From contig CAZTNC010000011.1 of assembly GCA_964614915.1 (NCBI GenBank), positions 186,001 through 250,000 of the forward strand: a DNA stretch of 64,000 bases. Direction: 5' to 3'. Shown here piece by piece: positions 26,342 through 35,296 of the stretch (position 1 is the stretch's first letter; each line of letters starts with the position of its first letter). The position numbers and the translations under genes are program-made. The notes beneath the pieces are model-generated. The model was not told the origin of the DNA. It made no database searches and saw only the letters and a list, made by a program, of their open reading frames with translations. Origin of the DNA: WTFY01 sp964614915. GTDB lineage: Bacteria; Pseudomonadota; Gammaproteobacteria; UBA4575.

Positions 26342-26466
26342 TCCACACCTTTTGCCCGGTGTAATCTGTCTGTGGTTTTTGATAATCTGGCTTCGGCGAG
26401 GCGTCGAGATCGCTCTTGCTATTCATACTCTGTAACTAAAGAACCCGTCGCACAGACGCTACGCGA

Positions 26467-27000
26467 ATGCAACAATTTGAAGGTACTACGATTCTCAGTG
26501 TAAGGCGCAATGGCAAGGTGGCACTGGGCGGAGATGGTCAGGTGTCCCTGGGCAATACCATCATGAAGGCCAATGCACGTAAGATCCGCAGGCTGTACGA
26601 AGACAAGGTTATTGCGGGGTTTGCCGGCGGGACTGCCGATGCGTTTACCCTGTTCGGGCGCTTTGAATCCAAGCTTGAGCAGCACAATGGCCAGCTTACC
26701 CGCGCAGCCGTGGAACTTGCCAAGGACTGGCGTACGGACCGCATGCTGCGCAGACTGGAAGCCTTGCTTGCAGTATCAGATCAATCCACGTCGCTGATTA
26801 TTTCAGGCAATGGCGATGTTATCGAACCGGAAGACGCGCTGGTAGCGATCGGTTCCGGGGGACCGTATGCGCAGGCTGCAGCGAGAGCTCTGCTGGATGA
26901 CACCGCACTCAGTGCCAAGGAGATCGTGCTCAAGGCACTGAACATCGCAGCGGGCATTTGCATCTACACCAATACAAGTATCTCGGTTGAAGAACTCTAG
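26467..27000 (+). CDS. hslV: ATP-dependent protease peptidase subunit HslV
   Basis: HslV forms the two-ring threonine-protease core of the HslUV proteasome-like complex. At 177 residues it is normal in length. The nucleophile is Thr7, exposed after removal of the six-residue propeptide MQQFEG; the mature protein begins TTILSVRRNG. Also present are GDGQVSLGN, the AGFAGGTADAF motif and IGSGGPYAQAAARAL. It is 36 bases upstream of hslU and certainly cotranscribed. I saw no clear sigma-32 promoter in the 125 bases between xerC and hslV. Confidence 0.97.
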   Translation: MQQFEGTTILSVRRNGKVALGGDGQVSLGNTIMKANARKIRRLYEDKVIAGFAGGTADAFTLFGRFESKLEQHNGQLTRAAVELAKDWRTDRMLRRLEALLAVSDQSTSLIISGNGDVIEPEDALVAIGSGGPYAQAAARALLDDTALSAKEIVLKALNIAAGICIYTNTSISVEEL

Positions 27001-27036
27001 CTTTCTGCATACCGCATTCAGGAAACCGGACCACTC

Positions 27037-28356
27037 ATGTCAAACATGACCCCGCGAGAAATTGTTCAGGAACTCGATAAGCACATCGTCGGGCAGGACG
27101 AGGCCAAGCGAGCGGTGGCAATCGCATTACGCAACCGATGGCGTCGCCAGCAGTTGTCGGAAGCACTGCGCATGGAAGTTACCCCGAAGAATATACTGAT
27201 GATCGGGCCTACCGGTGTGGGAAAAACTGAAATCGCACGGCGTCTGGCACGTTTGGCCAATGCACCTTTCATCAAGGTTGAAGCCACCAAGTTCACCGAA
27301 GTGGGCTACGTAGGCAAGGAGGTCGATTCAATCGTCCGTGATCTTGTCGATACGTCGGCAAAAATGATGCGCGAACAAGAGATGGAAAAAGTAAACTTTC
27401 GAGCCGAGGAAGTGGCCGAGGAACGGATTCTGGATGCCTTGCTGCCGCCCAGGGCAGACTCCGAGGCAGGGGGGGCTGCGAGCGACACCAGGCAGAAGTT
27501 CAGGAAAAAATTACGAGAGGGTGATCTGAACGATACGGAAATCGATGTGGACGTAGCGGTGATGCCGGTAGGTGTGGAAATCATGACCCCGCCTGGCATG
27601 GAGGAGATGGCGAGCCAGTTGCAGGGTATGTTTCAAAATTTGGGTAGCAACAAGAAAAAAACCCGCAAAATGCGCATCGAAGAGGCCATGAGGGTACTGA
27701 CGGACGAAGAGGCACACAAATTGATCAATGAAGAGGAACTTAAGGCAAAGGCTCTCGAGAATGTGGAGCAGAACGGGATCGTGTTTCTGGATGAGATTGA
27801 TAAGGTTACGAAACATGGTCAAACCAGTGGCGCGGATGTCTCGCGTGAGGGTGTACAGAGAGATTTGTTGCCGCTGGTGGAAGGCTGCACCATTAGCACC
27901 AAATACGGCATGGTCAAGACCGACCACATATTGTTTATTGCCTCCGGGGCGTTCCATGTGTCCAAACCCTCAGATTTGATTCCAGAGTTGCAGGGCCGCT
28001 TGCCAATTCGGGTCGAACTCAAGGCACTTACTGCCGACGACTTCGTTCGCATATTGGCCGAACCCGATGCTTCACTTACAGAGCAATACACCGCGTTGCT
28101 TGCTACTGAGGGCGTGCAACTGGATTTTGCAGAGGATGGCATCCGCAAGGTTGCCCAGATTGCGCATGACGTGAATGAATCCACCGAAAATATTGGTGCG
28201 CGTAGACTGCACACGGTGATGGAGCGTCTGCTTGAGAAGATTTCATTTTCCGCACCGGATGAAAGTGGTATGTCAATCACCATTGATCAGGCTTATGTGG
28301 ATGAAAATATCGGCGAACTGGTTAAGGATGAGGACCTGAGCCGCTATATCCTGTAA
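27037..28356 (+). CDS. hslU: ATP-dependent protease ATPase subunit HslU
   Basis: HslU is the AAA+ unfoldase ring that feeds substrates to HslV. The 439-residue protein has Walker A GPTGVGKT at 57-64, the pore-loop region EVGYVGKEVDS, an intermediate I-domain (about 110-240), Walker B IVFLDEIDKV, and the sensor region with GARRLHTVMERLLE. The C-terminal end EDLSRYIL is the tail that docks into HslV. Directly follows hslV. Confidence 0.98.
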   Translation: MSNMTPREIVQELDKHIVGQDEAKRAVAIALRNRWRRQQLSEALRMEVTPKNILMIGPTGVGKTEIARRLARLANAPFIKVEATKFTEVGYVGKEVDSIVRDLVDTSAKMMREQEMEKVNFRAEEVAEERILDALLPPRADSEAGGAASDTRQKFRKKLREGDLNDTEIDVDVAVMPVGVEIMTPPGMEEMASQLQGMFQNLGSNKKKTRKMRIEEAMRVLTDEEAHKLINEEELKAKALENVEQNGIVFLDEIDKVTKHGQTSGADVSREGVQRDLLPLVEGCTISTKYGMVKTDHILFIASGAFHVSKPSDLIPELQGRLPIRVELKALTADDFVRILAEPDASLTEQYTALLATEGVQLDFAEDGIRKVAQIAHDVNESTENIGARRLHTVMERLLEKISFSAPDESGMSITIDQAYVDENIGELVKDEDLSRYIL

Positions 28357-28401
28357 TTTCTGCAGGAACACTAGCAATAGAATAAAGAAGGTCAAGACGC
28401 C

Positions 28402-28770
28402 TTGGCAAAAAAAACACCCACCGAAATTCACCTGCATCAGAAGTCGAGGATGCTGGAGATCGCATTTGATGATGGCAAACGTTTTAAGCTATCGTGCGAG
28501 TACCTTCGTGTGCACTCACCATCTGCCGAAGTGGCCGGTCACGGGCCTGGGGAAGGAGTGTTGCAGGTAGGGAAGGAGGATGTTGGCATCAATGCCATCG
28601 AGCAGGTAGGCAATTATGCCGTTCAATTGGTCTTTGATGATAACCACGACACGGGGATTTTTTCTTGGGAATATCTTTATGAACTGGGCATCGATCAGGA
28701 ACAGAAGTGGCAAAGATATCTGGAGCGTTTGAAAGAGGCAGGTTATCAAAGAAAGGTTTTGGGTGAATAA
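28402..28770 (+). CDS. DUF971 domain protein
   Basis: A 122-residue protein of the DUF971 family, related to the N-terminal domain of gamma-butyrobetaine hydroxylase. Typical features are PTEIHLHQKSRMLEIAFDDG, the LSCEYLRVHSPSAEV segment, VGNYAVQLVFDD-H-TGIFSWEYL and the terminal tyrosine-rich helix. Start is TTG at 28402. A position just after hslU is common in gammaproteobacteria. Members are sometimes linked to iron-sulfur metabolism, but function is not established. Confidence 0.9.
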   Translation: MAKKTPTEIHLHQKSRMLEIAFDDGKRFKLSCEYLRVHSPSAEVAGHGPGEGVLQVGKEDVGINAIEQVGNYAVQLVFDDNHDTGIFSWEYLYELGIDQEQKWQRYLERLKEAGYQRKVLGE

Positions 28771-28870
28771 AACCTCCCTTACACTCGGGCTCGGTCACAC
28801 AGCTTCCATAACAAGTATAAACCCTGGTACAGATGCGGTCGTTGGCATCACATAGCACAGTACGCTTGGC

Positions 28871-29620
28871 ATGCAAGAAAAAAATACTCACTTTGGATAC
28901 CAGGATGTAAGTCCTGGAGAGAAAACAGAAAAGGTCAGTGCAGTGTTTGACTCGGTGGCCAGCAAATACGATGTGATGAACGATGTCATGTCATTTGGTC
29001 TGCATCGGATCTGGAAGCATCAGTTGGTATATCTCGCAAATGTTCGACCCTGTTACAAAGTGCTAGATCTCGCAGCCGGCACGGCGGACCTCTCTGCACT
29101 GCTGGCCCCGAAACTCGGTGAACAGGGTGAAATCACACTTTGCGATCTTAACCTTACAATGCTGGAGCACGGGCGCGGAAAACTCGTCGATAAGGGCCTG
29201 CTGAAAAACCTGCATTACGTACAGGCGATGGCAGAAGTACTGCCTTTTCGGGAGAATTATTTCGATCGTGTCGTTCTTGCCTTCGGCTTGAGAAACTTCA
29301 CGGACAAAAGCCAGGCCCTGCGGGCGATATTCAGGGTACTGAAACCGGGTGGACAGCTGCTGGTACTGGAGTTTTCCAAAGCCCATAAATGGCTGCGCAA
29401 GGCCTACGATTCATACTCTTTTGGGGTTTTACCAAAGATGGGTAAGCTTGTCGCGAGGGATGCTGGCAGTTACCGGTATCTGGCGGAGTCAATACGCAAA
29501 CACCCTGACCCGGACACACTGCGGTCCATGCTGGAGGCAGCTGGTTTTCAGCAGTGTGATTTTCTAGATCTCGGTTTTGGGATCGTGTGCATCCACCGCG
29601 GCTATAAGCTCTCTGCGTAA
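28871..29620 (+). CDS. ubiE: Ubiquinone/menaquinone C-methyltransferase UbiE
   Basis: UbiE performs the C-methylation step of ubiquinone (and, where made, menaquinone) synthesis. The 249-residue protein starts with THFGYQDV and GEKTEKVSAVFDSVASKYD-type residues, and has SAM motif I LDLAAGTADLSA, the motif LAFGLRNFTDK and the C-terminal GIVCIHRGYK, all diagnostic. It begins the ubiE-ubiJ-ubiB cluster, with 6 bases before ubiJ. Confidence 0.97.
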   Translation: MQEKNTHFGYQDVSPGEKTEKVSAVFDSVASKYDVMNDVMSFGLHRIWKHQLVYLANVRPCYKVLDLAAGTADLSALLAPKLGEQGEITLCDLNLTMLEHGRGKLVDKGLLKNLHYVQAMAEVLPFRENYFDRVVLAFGLRNFTDKSQALRAIFRVLKPGGQLLVLEFSKAHKWLRKAYDSYSFGVLPKMGKLVARDAGSYRYLAESIRKHPDPDTLRSMLEAAGFQQCDFLDLGFGIVCIHRGYKLSA

Positions 29621-29626
29621 ACAGGC

Positions 29627-30235
29627 ATGCTGGTCAAGCTCATCAACTGTTCTCTAAAGAAACACTTCGACCGAGACCCCGAGGTTGCAGGACAATTGCG
29701 AGCGCTCGAAGGTAACAATCTGGTATTCCATCTGACAGACCTGAAAAAGGAATTTCGGGTTGTTCCTGGACAAGGAGGTGTGGTGGTTGCCGAGCATTTA
29801 GACGACGAGTCCTTTGAGATTACTGCCACAGTCCATGCGGATGTCGTGACCTTGCTGAGCATCACACTCGGTGCGAAATACCAGCCTTTTCTGGAGAACG
29901 GCTCCGTACACGTACAAGGTGATCTGGAAGCAGTGAGACAGATGGGAAGGATTTTTCTCGCCGTGGAGATCGACTGGGGAGAGATCGTGGCCCCCTATGT
30001 GGGGGACGTGTTGGCACATCAGTTTGGCATGTGGCTTGGTCATGCAAGCAGTTATAAACGCCGTTCAATCAAAAATTTTCTCTTGGATGTAAGCGAATAC
30101 CTGCAGGAAGAGTCCCGGGTTATGCCGGCAAGGGCGGAAATTGAACGATTCCTGAGGGATGCTACAAGTCTGGAAACTGACATCGGCCATCTTGAAGCCC
30201 GTATCGACCGGCTTGACAAGACAGATCGCCGATAA
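29627..30235 (+). CDS. ubiJ: Ubiquinone biosynthesis accessory factor UbiJ
   Basis: UbiJ is a lipid-binding SCP2-domain protein that scaffolds the cytosolic ubiquinone-synthesis complex. The 202-residue protein has an N-terminal SCP2-like domain (residues about 10-110, with the DIDWGE-like EIDWGEIVAPYVGDVLAHQ stretch) and a C-terminal helical part ending in a probable coiled coil. It lies between ubiE and ubiB with gaps of 6 and 2 bases. Its partner UbiK is encoded at 51390-51641 in this window. Confidence 0.93.
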   Translation: MLVKLINCSLKKHFDRDPEVAGQLRALEGNNLVFHLTDLKKEFRVVPGQGGVVVAEHLDDESFEITATVHADVVTLLSITLGAKYQPFLENGSVHVQGDLEAVRQMGRIFLAVEIDWGEIVAPYVGDVLAHQFGMWLGHASSYKRRSIKNFLLDVSEYLQEESRVMPARAEIERFLRDATSLETDIGHLEARIDRLDKTDRR

Positions 30236-30237
30236 TC

Positions 30238-31800
30238 ATGCGCTACGTTCGTTTATTTATCCGGCTTTTCCGTATCAACATTGTATTGATCCGGCATGGC
30301 CTGGAAGAGGTCCTGTTCGAAATCCCCTATTTTCGACCGATACGGTTTCTGCTTTTCTTGCTGCCATGGCACTGGTTTCGAAAAGAGGAAATCACGCATG
30401 GCGTGCGTATCCGCTACGTGCTTGAAGACCTGGGTCCGATCTTCGTGAAGTTCGGACAGACACTATCCACACGTCGTGACCTTTTTCCTGAAGAGATTGC
30501 CGATGAGCTTGCCAAGTTGCAGGATCAGGTCCCGCCATTTTCGGGGGAAGTGGCCAAGCAGTTGGTCGAGCAGGCGCTTCAGAAGTCGGTAAACGAGGCT
30601 TTTGGCGAGTTCAACATCGAACCCATGGCATCGGCTTCAATTGCTCAGGTGCACGCAGCCAAGCTTCATGAAGGTACTGACGTGGTGGTCAAGGTGTTAC
30701 GCCCCGGCGTTGAGAAAGATGTGCGACAGGACCTGGATCTCTTGCATGTCCTGGCATCCATCGTGCACCGATACTGGAAAGATGCACAGCTGCTACAGCC
30801 TCGTGAAGTAGTGCAGGAGTTTGAACGGGTCGTTCTGGATGAACTCGATCTTTTGCGAGAAGCTGCCAATGCCAGCCAGCTGCGCAGAAATTTTGAAAAC
30901 TCGCCTGATTTGTATGTCCCCGAGGTCTACTTCGACCTGTGTCGGCGCAATGTCTTGGTGATCGAGCGTATCCATGGTATTCCGGTGAGCGATCGGGCAG
31001 CTTTGGAGCGGCATGGAATCAATCTCAAGAAGCTTTCAGAGCGAGGTTGCATTATCTTTTTTACCCAGGTATTCAGACACAATTTTTTTCATGGGGATAT
31101 GCATCCGGGCAATATATTTGTTTCCTATGAGAACCCGGATGACCCCAAGTACATCGGTGTTGATTTTGGAGTAATCGGTACACTTACAACATCTGATAAA
31201 AGATATCTGGCAGAAAATCTTCTGGCATTTTTTAATCGTGACTACCGCAGGGTGGCGGAACTGCATTTGGAATCAGGATGGGTTCCGCCGGATGTGCGGG
31301 TAGAAGAATTTGAATCTGCCATTCGCACGGTCTGCGAGCCTGTTTTCCAGCGACCGCTCAGCGAGATCTCGTTCGGAAATCTGCTCGTGCGACTTTTCCA
31401 GACCACCCGGCGTTTCAACATGAAGGTGCAGCCCCAACTGGTGTTGCTAGAGAAGACCATGCTGAGCATCGAGGGTTTGGCCCGTCAACTGGATCCAAGC
31501 CTCAATCTCTGGGATACGGCGAAGCCTTTCATGGAGCGCTGGATGAGCGAACAGGTCGGGATGCGTGCACTGGCTTTGGGGGTTCGCAAGCAGCTGCCCC
31601 GCATGGCCGAGCGCCTGCCGGAAATCCCGGATCTGGTGTACACGAGCATGAAGAAATTTGAGCAAAATCACGACATGCTTGAACAGCAGAATCAGGAGTT
31701 CAAAGCCCTGCGCAATGAAGTCAGGAAATCAAATCGGGCCATGACCGTTATCCTGATTCTAGCCTTGGCAGGTGCCTTGGCAGGCATGTGGTATTTATAG
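30238..31800 (+). CDS. ubiB: Ubiquinone biosynthesis atypical kinase/ATPase UbiB
   Basis: UbiB is an ABC1/ADCK-type membrane-associated ATPase required for ubiquinone synthesis. The 520-residue protein shows the family KxGQ motif VKFGQTLSTRRD, the alanine-rich nucleotide loop MASASIAQVHAA, VVKVLRPG, HGDMHPGNIF and the metal-binding VDFGVIG. Two C-terminal membrane helices (about 495-520) anchor it to the inner membrane. It is the third gene of the ubiEJB unit. Confidence 0.97.
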   Translation: MRYVRLFIRLFRINIVLIRHGLEEVLFEIPYFRPIRFLLFLLPWHWFRKEEITHGVRIRYVLEDLGPIFVKFGQTLSTRRDLFPEEIADELAKLQDQVPPFSGEVAKQLVEQALQKSVNEAFGEFNIEPMASASIAQVHAAKLHEGTDVVVKVLRPGVEKDVRQDLDLLHVLASIVHRYWKDAQLLQPREVVQEFERVVLDELDLLREAANASQLRRNFENSPDLYVPEVYFDLCRRNVLVIERIHGIPVSDRAALERHGINLKKLSERGCIIFFTQVFRHNFFHGDMHPGNIFVSYENPDDPKYIGVDFGVIGTLTTSDKRYLAENLLAFFNRDYRRVAELHLESGWVPPDVRVEEFESAIRTVCEPVFQRPLSEISFGNLLVRLFQTTRRFNMKVQPQLVLLEKTMLSIEGLARQLDPSLNLWDTAKPFMERWMSEQVGMRALALGVRKQLPRMAERLPEIPDLVYTSMKKFEQNHDMLEQQNQEFKALRNEVRKSNRAMTVILILALAGALAGMWYL

Positions 31801-31834
31801 CCATTTGCTGACAGTCACAGGCCCCTGCAAACCG

Positions 31835-34006
31835 ATGGACGTCACTCCTATTCTTGATCCTTTGAATAGTGCGCAGAGGGAGGCCGTCACTGCAGAAAAC
31901 ACGCCGGTGCTGGTCATTGCAGGCGCGGGCAGCGGAAAAACGCGTGTTCTCGTGCACCGAATTGCATGGCTGTGTGAGGTGCAGTCAGTTTCTCCCTACA
32001 GCATGCTTGCCGTTACGTTTACCAACAAGGCCGCAGCAGAGATGCGAGCACGTGTGGAAAATCTGCTGAACCATGAAATTGGAGGTCTGTGGATCGGGAC
32101 CTTCCATGGAATTTCACATCGTCTGTTGCGTACTCACTGGCAGGAGGCAGGCCTCAAGGAGAACTTCCAGGTTTTGGACAGTGAGGATCAGTTGCGTCTG
32201 GTGAAACGCATCATTCGGGACCTGAATTTGGATGATTCCAAATGGCCCCCAAAACAGATACGGGGATACATCAACAGCCAGAAAGAAGAAGGCCTAAGGG
32301 CCGCGGATCTGCGGGATCGCGAGGACCAAACGGCACGGCAGTTGATACGGATATACACCACGTACGAGCAGGAGTGTGAACGTACGGCCTCGGTAGATTT
32401 TGCAGAACTGCTGTTGCGCAGCCTGGAGTTGCTGCAGCAAAAAGCTGAAATCCTCGCTCACTACCGTGAAAAGTTCCGTCACATCCTGGTCGACGAGTTT
32501 CAGGATACAACTGCAATTCAGTACAAGTGGCTCAAAATGTTCGCCGGTGATGACAATCCAGTTTTTGCCGTAGGCGATGATGACCAATCTATTTTCGGTT
32601 GGCGAGGTGCACGCATCGAAAATATCCGCAGCTTCGTGCGCGATTACAAGAACACACAGCTATTCAGGCTAGAGCAAAATTATCGCTCAACCAACACGAT
32701 TCTTTCGGTTGCCAACTCGTTGATCGATAACAACCCGGGACGCATGGGAAAAAAACTTTGGACAAATGGAAGCTCTGGAGAGCCCGTCTACCTGTACGCG
32801 GCATTTAATGAACAGGATGAAGCACGCTTTGTTGCAGACAGGGTGCAGCGATGGGTTGAGTCCGGCAGGACCCGCCGTGATGAAATTGCCATATTGTACC
32901 GCTCCAATGTGCAATCCCGGGTTTTCGAAGAGGTCTTTATTTCACAAAGCATCCCATACCGGGTGTACGGGGGGTTACGCTTTTTCGAACGTGCCGAGAT
33001 CAGGGATACCCTAGCGTATTTGCGTCTTGCACGAAATCGTGAGGATGATCCCTCTTTTGAACGAATCGTCAACGTACCTCCCCGGGGAATAGGTCAGCGC
33101 ACGCTGGCACAGTTGCGTGATTTTGCTCGCGGTCATCAGATGACGCTTTGGGGTGCTGCTGAAAAAATCTGCTGTTCTGACAAGCTGACTGCACGCTCTG
33201 CCAATGCCCTGGGAAATTTTCTGGAGTTCATGCAAACCCTGGGACAAGGAATCCGGGATCTAGAACTCGAAGAGCAGGTAGACCACATCATCCAGGTGTC
33301 TGGCTTGGTGGATCACCATGGCCGGGAAGGAGGAGAGAAGGCAAAATCCCGTGTTGAAAATCTACAGGAACTGGTCGTGGCGGCCAGGGATTTTGATCTT
33401 GAGAATAAGCTGTATGCAGGCATGCAGCCCGTGGATGCCTTTCTGACCCACGCAGCACTTGAGGCCGGTGAGGGACAGGGAACCCAATGGGAGGATTGCG
33501 TCCAGCTGATGACCCTCCATGCTGCCAAAGGTCTTGAGTTTGCCTTGGTGTTTATCGTTGGCTTGGAGGAGGGGCTTTTCCCATCAGGGATGTCGATGGA
33601 AGAGCCGGGCCGACTGGAGGAAGAGCGCCGCTTGTGCTACGTGGGCATTACTCGTGCGTGCCTGCAACTAGTACTTACCTATGCGGAATCAAGGCGTCGC
33701 TACGGGTCTGAAAGCTACTATAACTCGCCTTCACGGTTTATCAGCGAAATACCGGCCGAGTTGATTACCGAGGTACGTCCCCGGGCCATGATTGCGAAAC
33801 CGGTGCACTCAGCCACAAAGGCAGGCACGTTTGCAAAGGATACGGGAATCAGGATCGGGTGCAGTGTCATTCATGCCAAATTTGGTAAAGGGGTAGTGCT
33901 GGACTGTGAAGGTGCTGGCAGCAGTGCACGGGTGCAGGTGAACTTTGAGGAAAAGGGTTGCAAGTGGCTCGTCGTCTCCTATGCCAATCTTGACGTGCTT
34001 GCTTGA
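31835..34006 (+). CDS. uvrD: DNA helicase II UvrD
   Basis: UvrD is a superfamily 1A 3'-5' helicase acting in nucleotide excision repair and mismatch repair. The 723-residue protein has Walker A AGAGSGKT at 29-36, GTFHGISHRLLR, Walker B VDEFQDT, GDDDQSIFGWRGA, the YRS motif and LMTLHAAKGLEF. The C-terminal Tudor-like tail (VIHAKFGKGVVL to WLVVSYANL) favours UvrD over Rep. ATG at 31835 gives the canonical N-terminus; a longer frame overlaps ubiB. Confidence 0.95.
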   Translation: MDVTPILDPLNSAQREAVTAENTPVLVIAGAGSGKTRVLVHRIAWLCEVQSVSPYSMLAVTFTNKAAAEMRARVENLLNHEIGGLWIGTFHGISHRLLRTHWQEAGLKENFQVLDSEDQLRLVKRIIRDLNLDDSKWPPKQIRGYINSQKEEGLRAADLRDREDQTARQLIRIYTTYEQECERTASVDFAELLLRSLELLQQKAEILAHYREKFRHILVDEFQDTTAIQYKWLKMFAGDDNPVFAVGDDDQSIFGWRGARIENIRSFVRDYKNTQLFRLEQNYRSTNTILSVANSLIDNNPGRMGKKLWTNGSSGEPVYLYAAFNEQDEARFVADRVQRWVESGRTRRDEIAILYRSNVQSRVFEEVFISQSIPYRVYGGLRFFERAEIRDTLAYLRLARNREDDPSFERIVNVPPRGIGQRTLAQLRDFARGHQMTLWGAAEKICCSDKLTARSANALGNFLEFMQTLGQGIRDLELEEQVDHIIQVSGLVDHHGREGGEKAKSRVENLQELVVAARDFDLENKLYAGMQPVDAFLTHAALEAGEGQGTQWEDCVQLMTLHAAKGLEFALVFIVGLEEGLFPSGMSMEEPGRLEEERRLCYVGITRACLQLVLTYAESRRRYGSESYYNSPSRFISEIPAELITEVRPRAMIAKPVHSATKAGTFAKDTGIRIGCSVIHAKFGKGVVLDCEGAGSSARVQVNFEEKGCKWLVVSYANLDVLA

Positions 34007-34125
34007 TGTACATCTGGGTGCAGCATGACGTGAACGCTAGGCGAAAACACTGGGCACTGAACCGATTTTAGGAGTATGCCCGCCGGTAGCTTATACTTAC
34101 GCCGAGAACACTTCCCGAGTTGACC

Positions 34126-35244
34126 ATGCGAAGAAGAAAATTTTTGTGCTATGCAGGAGCAAGCACCGCCCTTGCCGGAGGCCTGGTTGCTTGCAAGGAC
34201 GAAAATACGTCGGAGGCTTCTCCATCGGCTGTGAACCGAACCTGGGACTGGAAGATGGTCACTACTTGGCCAAAATATTTTCCGGGCCTTGGTACAGGAG
34301 CCGAGTTTCTAGCTGAACAAATCAACGTCATGACGGGGGGGCGGATTCATGTCACGGTGTACGGGGCGGGTGAGCTTGTCCCGGCCTTTGAGATTTTTGA
34401 TGCCGTATCCAACGGGTCTGCACAGATGGGGCATGGATCAGCCTATTACTGGAAAGGTAAATATCCAGCGCTGCAGTTTTTCTCCACCACACCCTTCGGG
34501 ATGACTGCCATGGAGATGAACAGCTGGCTGTATCACGGGGGCGGCATGCAGTTGTGGCAGGAAGCCTACGATATGTTTGGTCTTGTCCCGGCCGCGTCGG
34601 GGAATACGGGCGTACAGATGGCGGGCTGGTTCAACAAGGAGGTGAATTCACTGGAAGACTTAAAAGGGCTGAAAATGCGCATCCCGGGCCTTGCGGGCGA
34701 GGTGCTGAAACGTGCAGGGGGTACCCCGGTCAATCTTCCCGGTGGTGAGCTTTTCACTTCACTGCAATCCGGTGCCATCGACGCTGCGGAATGGGTGGGC
34801 CCGTACAACGACCTGGCTTTTGGATTTCACGAGATCGCGAAATATTACTATTACCCGGGCTGGCATGAGCCAGGCACTGCCCTTGAGTGCTTTATCAACA
34901 AGGCAGCCTTTGAGGAACTGCCTGAAGACTTGCAGGGCATTGTGGTGAACGCCTGTCGGGTGGCAAACCAGGACATGCTGGCCGAGTATGTTGCCCGCAA
35001 CAATGATGCCCTTGAGACGCTGGTGAGCGAACACAACGTTGAATTGAGGGCTTTGCCGGAAGAAGTTCTGAACAAGCTGGCACAGTTTTCCGAGGAGGTC
35101 ATCGAAGAACTTGCGTCCTCGGACCCTCTGGCAAGGAAGATCTATGACTCCTATCGAAGTTTCCTGACGAAGTCGCGCGCCTGGCTGAATATATCCGAAC
35201 GTGCATTCCTGAATTTGACTCCTGCCGGAGACCCCCTCGTCTAG
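34126..35244 (+). CDS. TRAP transporter substrate-binding protein (DctP/TakP type), predicted Tat lipoprotein
   Basis: A 372-residue periplasmic binding protein of the tripartite ATP-independent transporter family. The N-terminus has a twin-arginine stretch RRRKFL, a hydrophobic core and lipobox LVAC, suggesting export by Tat and lipidation. Mature sequence (WDWKMVTTWPKYFPGLG, YGAGELVPAFEIFDAVSNG, AAEWVGPYND) matches the TakP group that binds 2-oxo acids or lactate. Start is ATG at 34126. The two permease genes face it on the other strand, 52 bases beyond its stop. The exact ligand cannot be read from sequence. Confidence 0.92.
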   Translation: MRRRKFLCYAGASTALAGGLVACKDENTSEASPSAVNRTWDWKMVTTWPKYFPGLGTGAEFLAEQINVMTGGRIHVTVYGAGELVPAFEIFDAVSNGSAQMGHGSAYYWKGKYPALQFFSTTPFGMTAMEMNSWLYHGGGMQLWQEAYDMFGLVPAASGNTGVQMAGWFNKEVNSLEDLKGLKMRIPGLAGEVLKRAGGTPVNLPGGELFTSLQSGAIDAAEWVGPYNDLAFGFHEIAKYYYYPGWHEPGTALECFINKAAFEELPEDLQGIVVNACRVANQDMLAEYVARNNDALETLVSEHNVELRALPEEVLNKLAQFSEEVIEELASSDPLARKIYDSYRSFLTKSRAWLNISERAFLNLTPAGDPLV

Positions 35245-35296
35245 CTGCATCCCGGTCAAACGGCAGCCTGTCGGCCCTGCAGCCGGATAGCACGCC

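Noticed and set aside
26342..26466. Possible heat-shock (sigma-32) promoter before hslV
   Set aside because: No CTTGAAA/CCCCAT-like pair found at suitable spacing.
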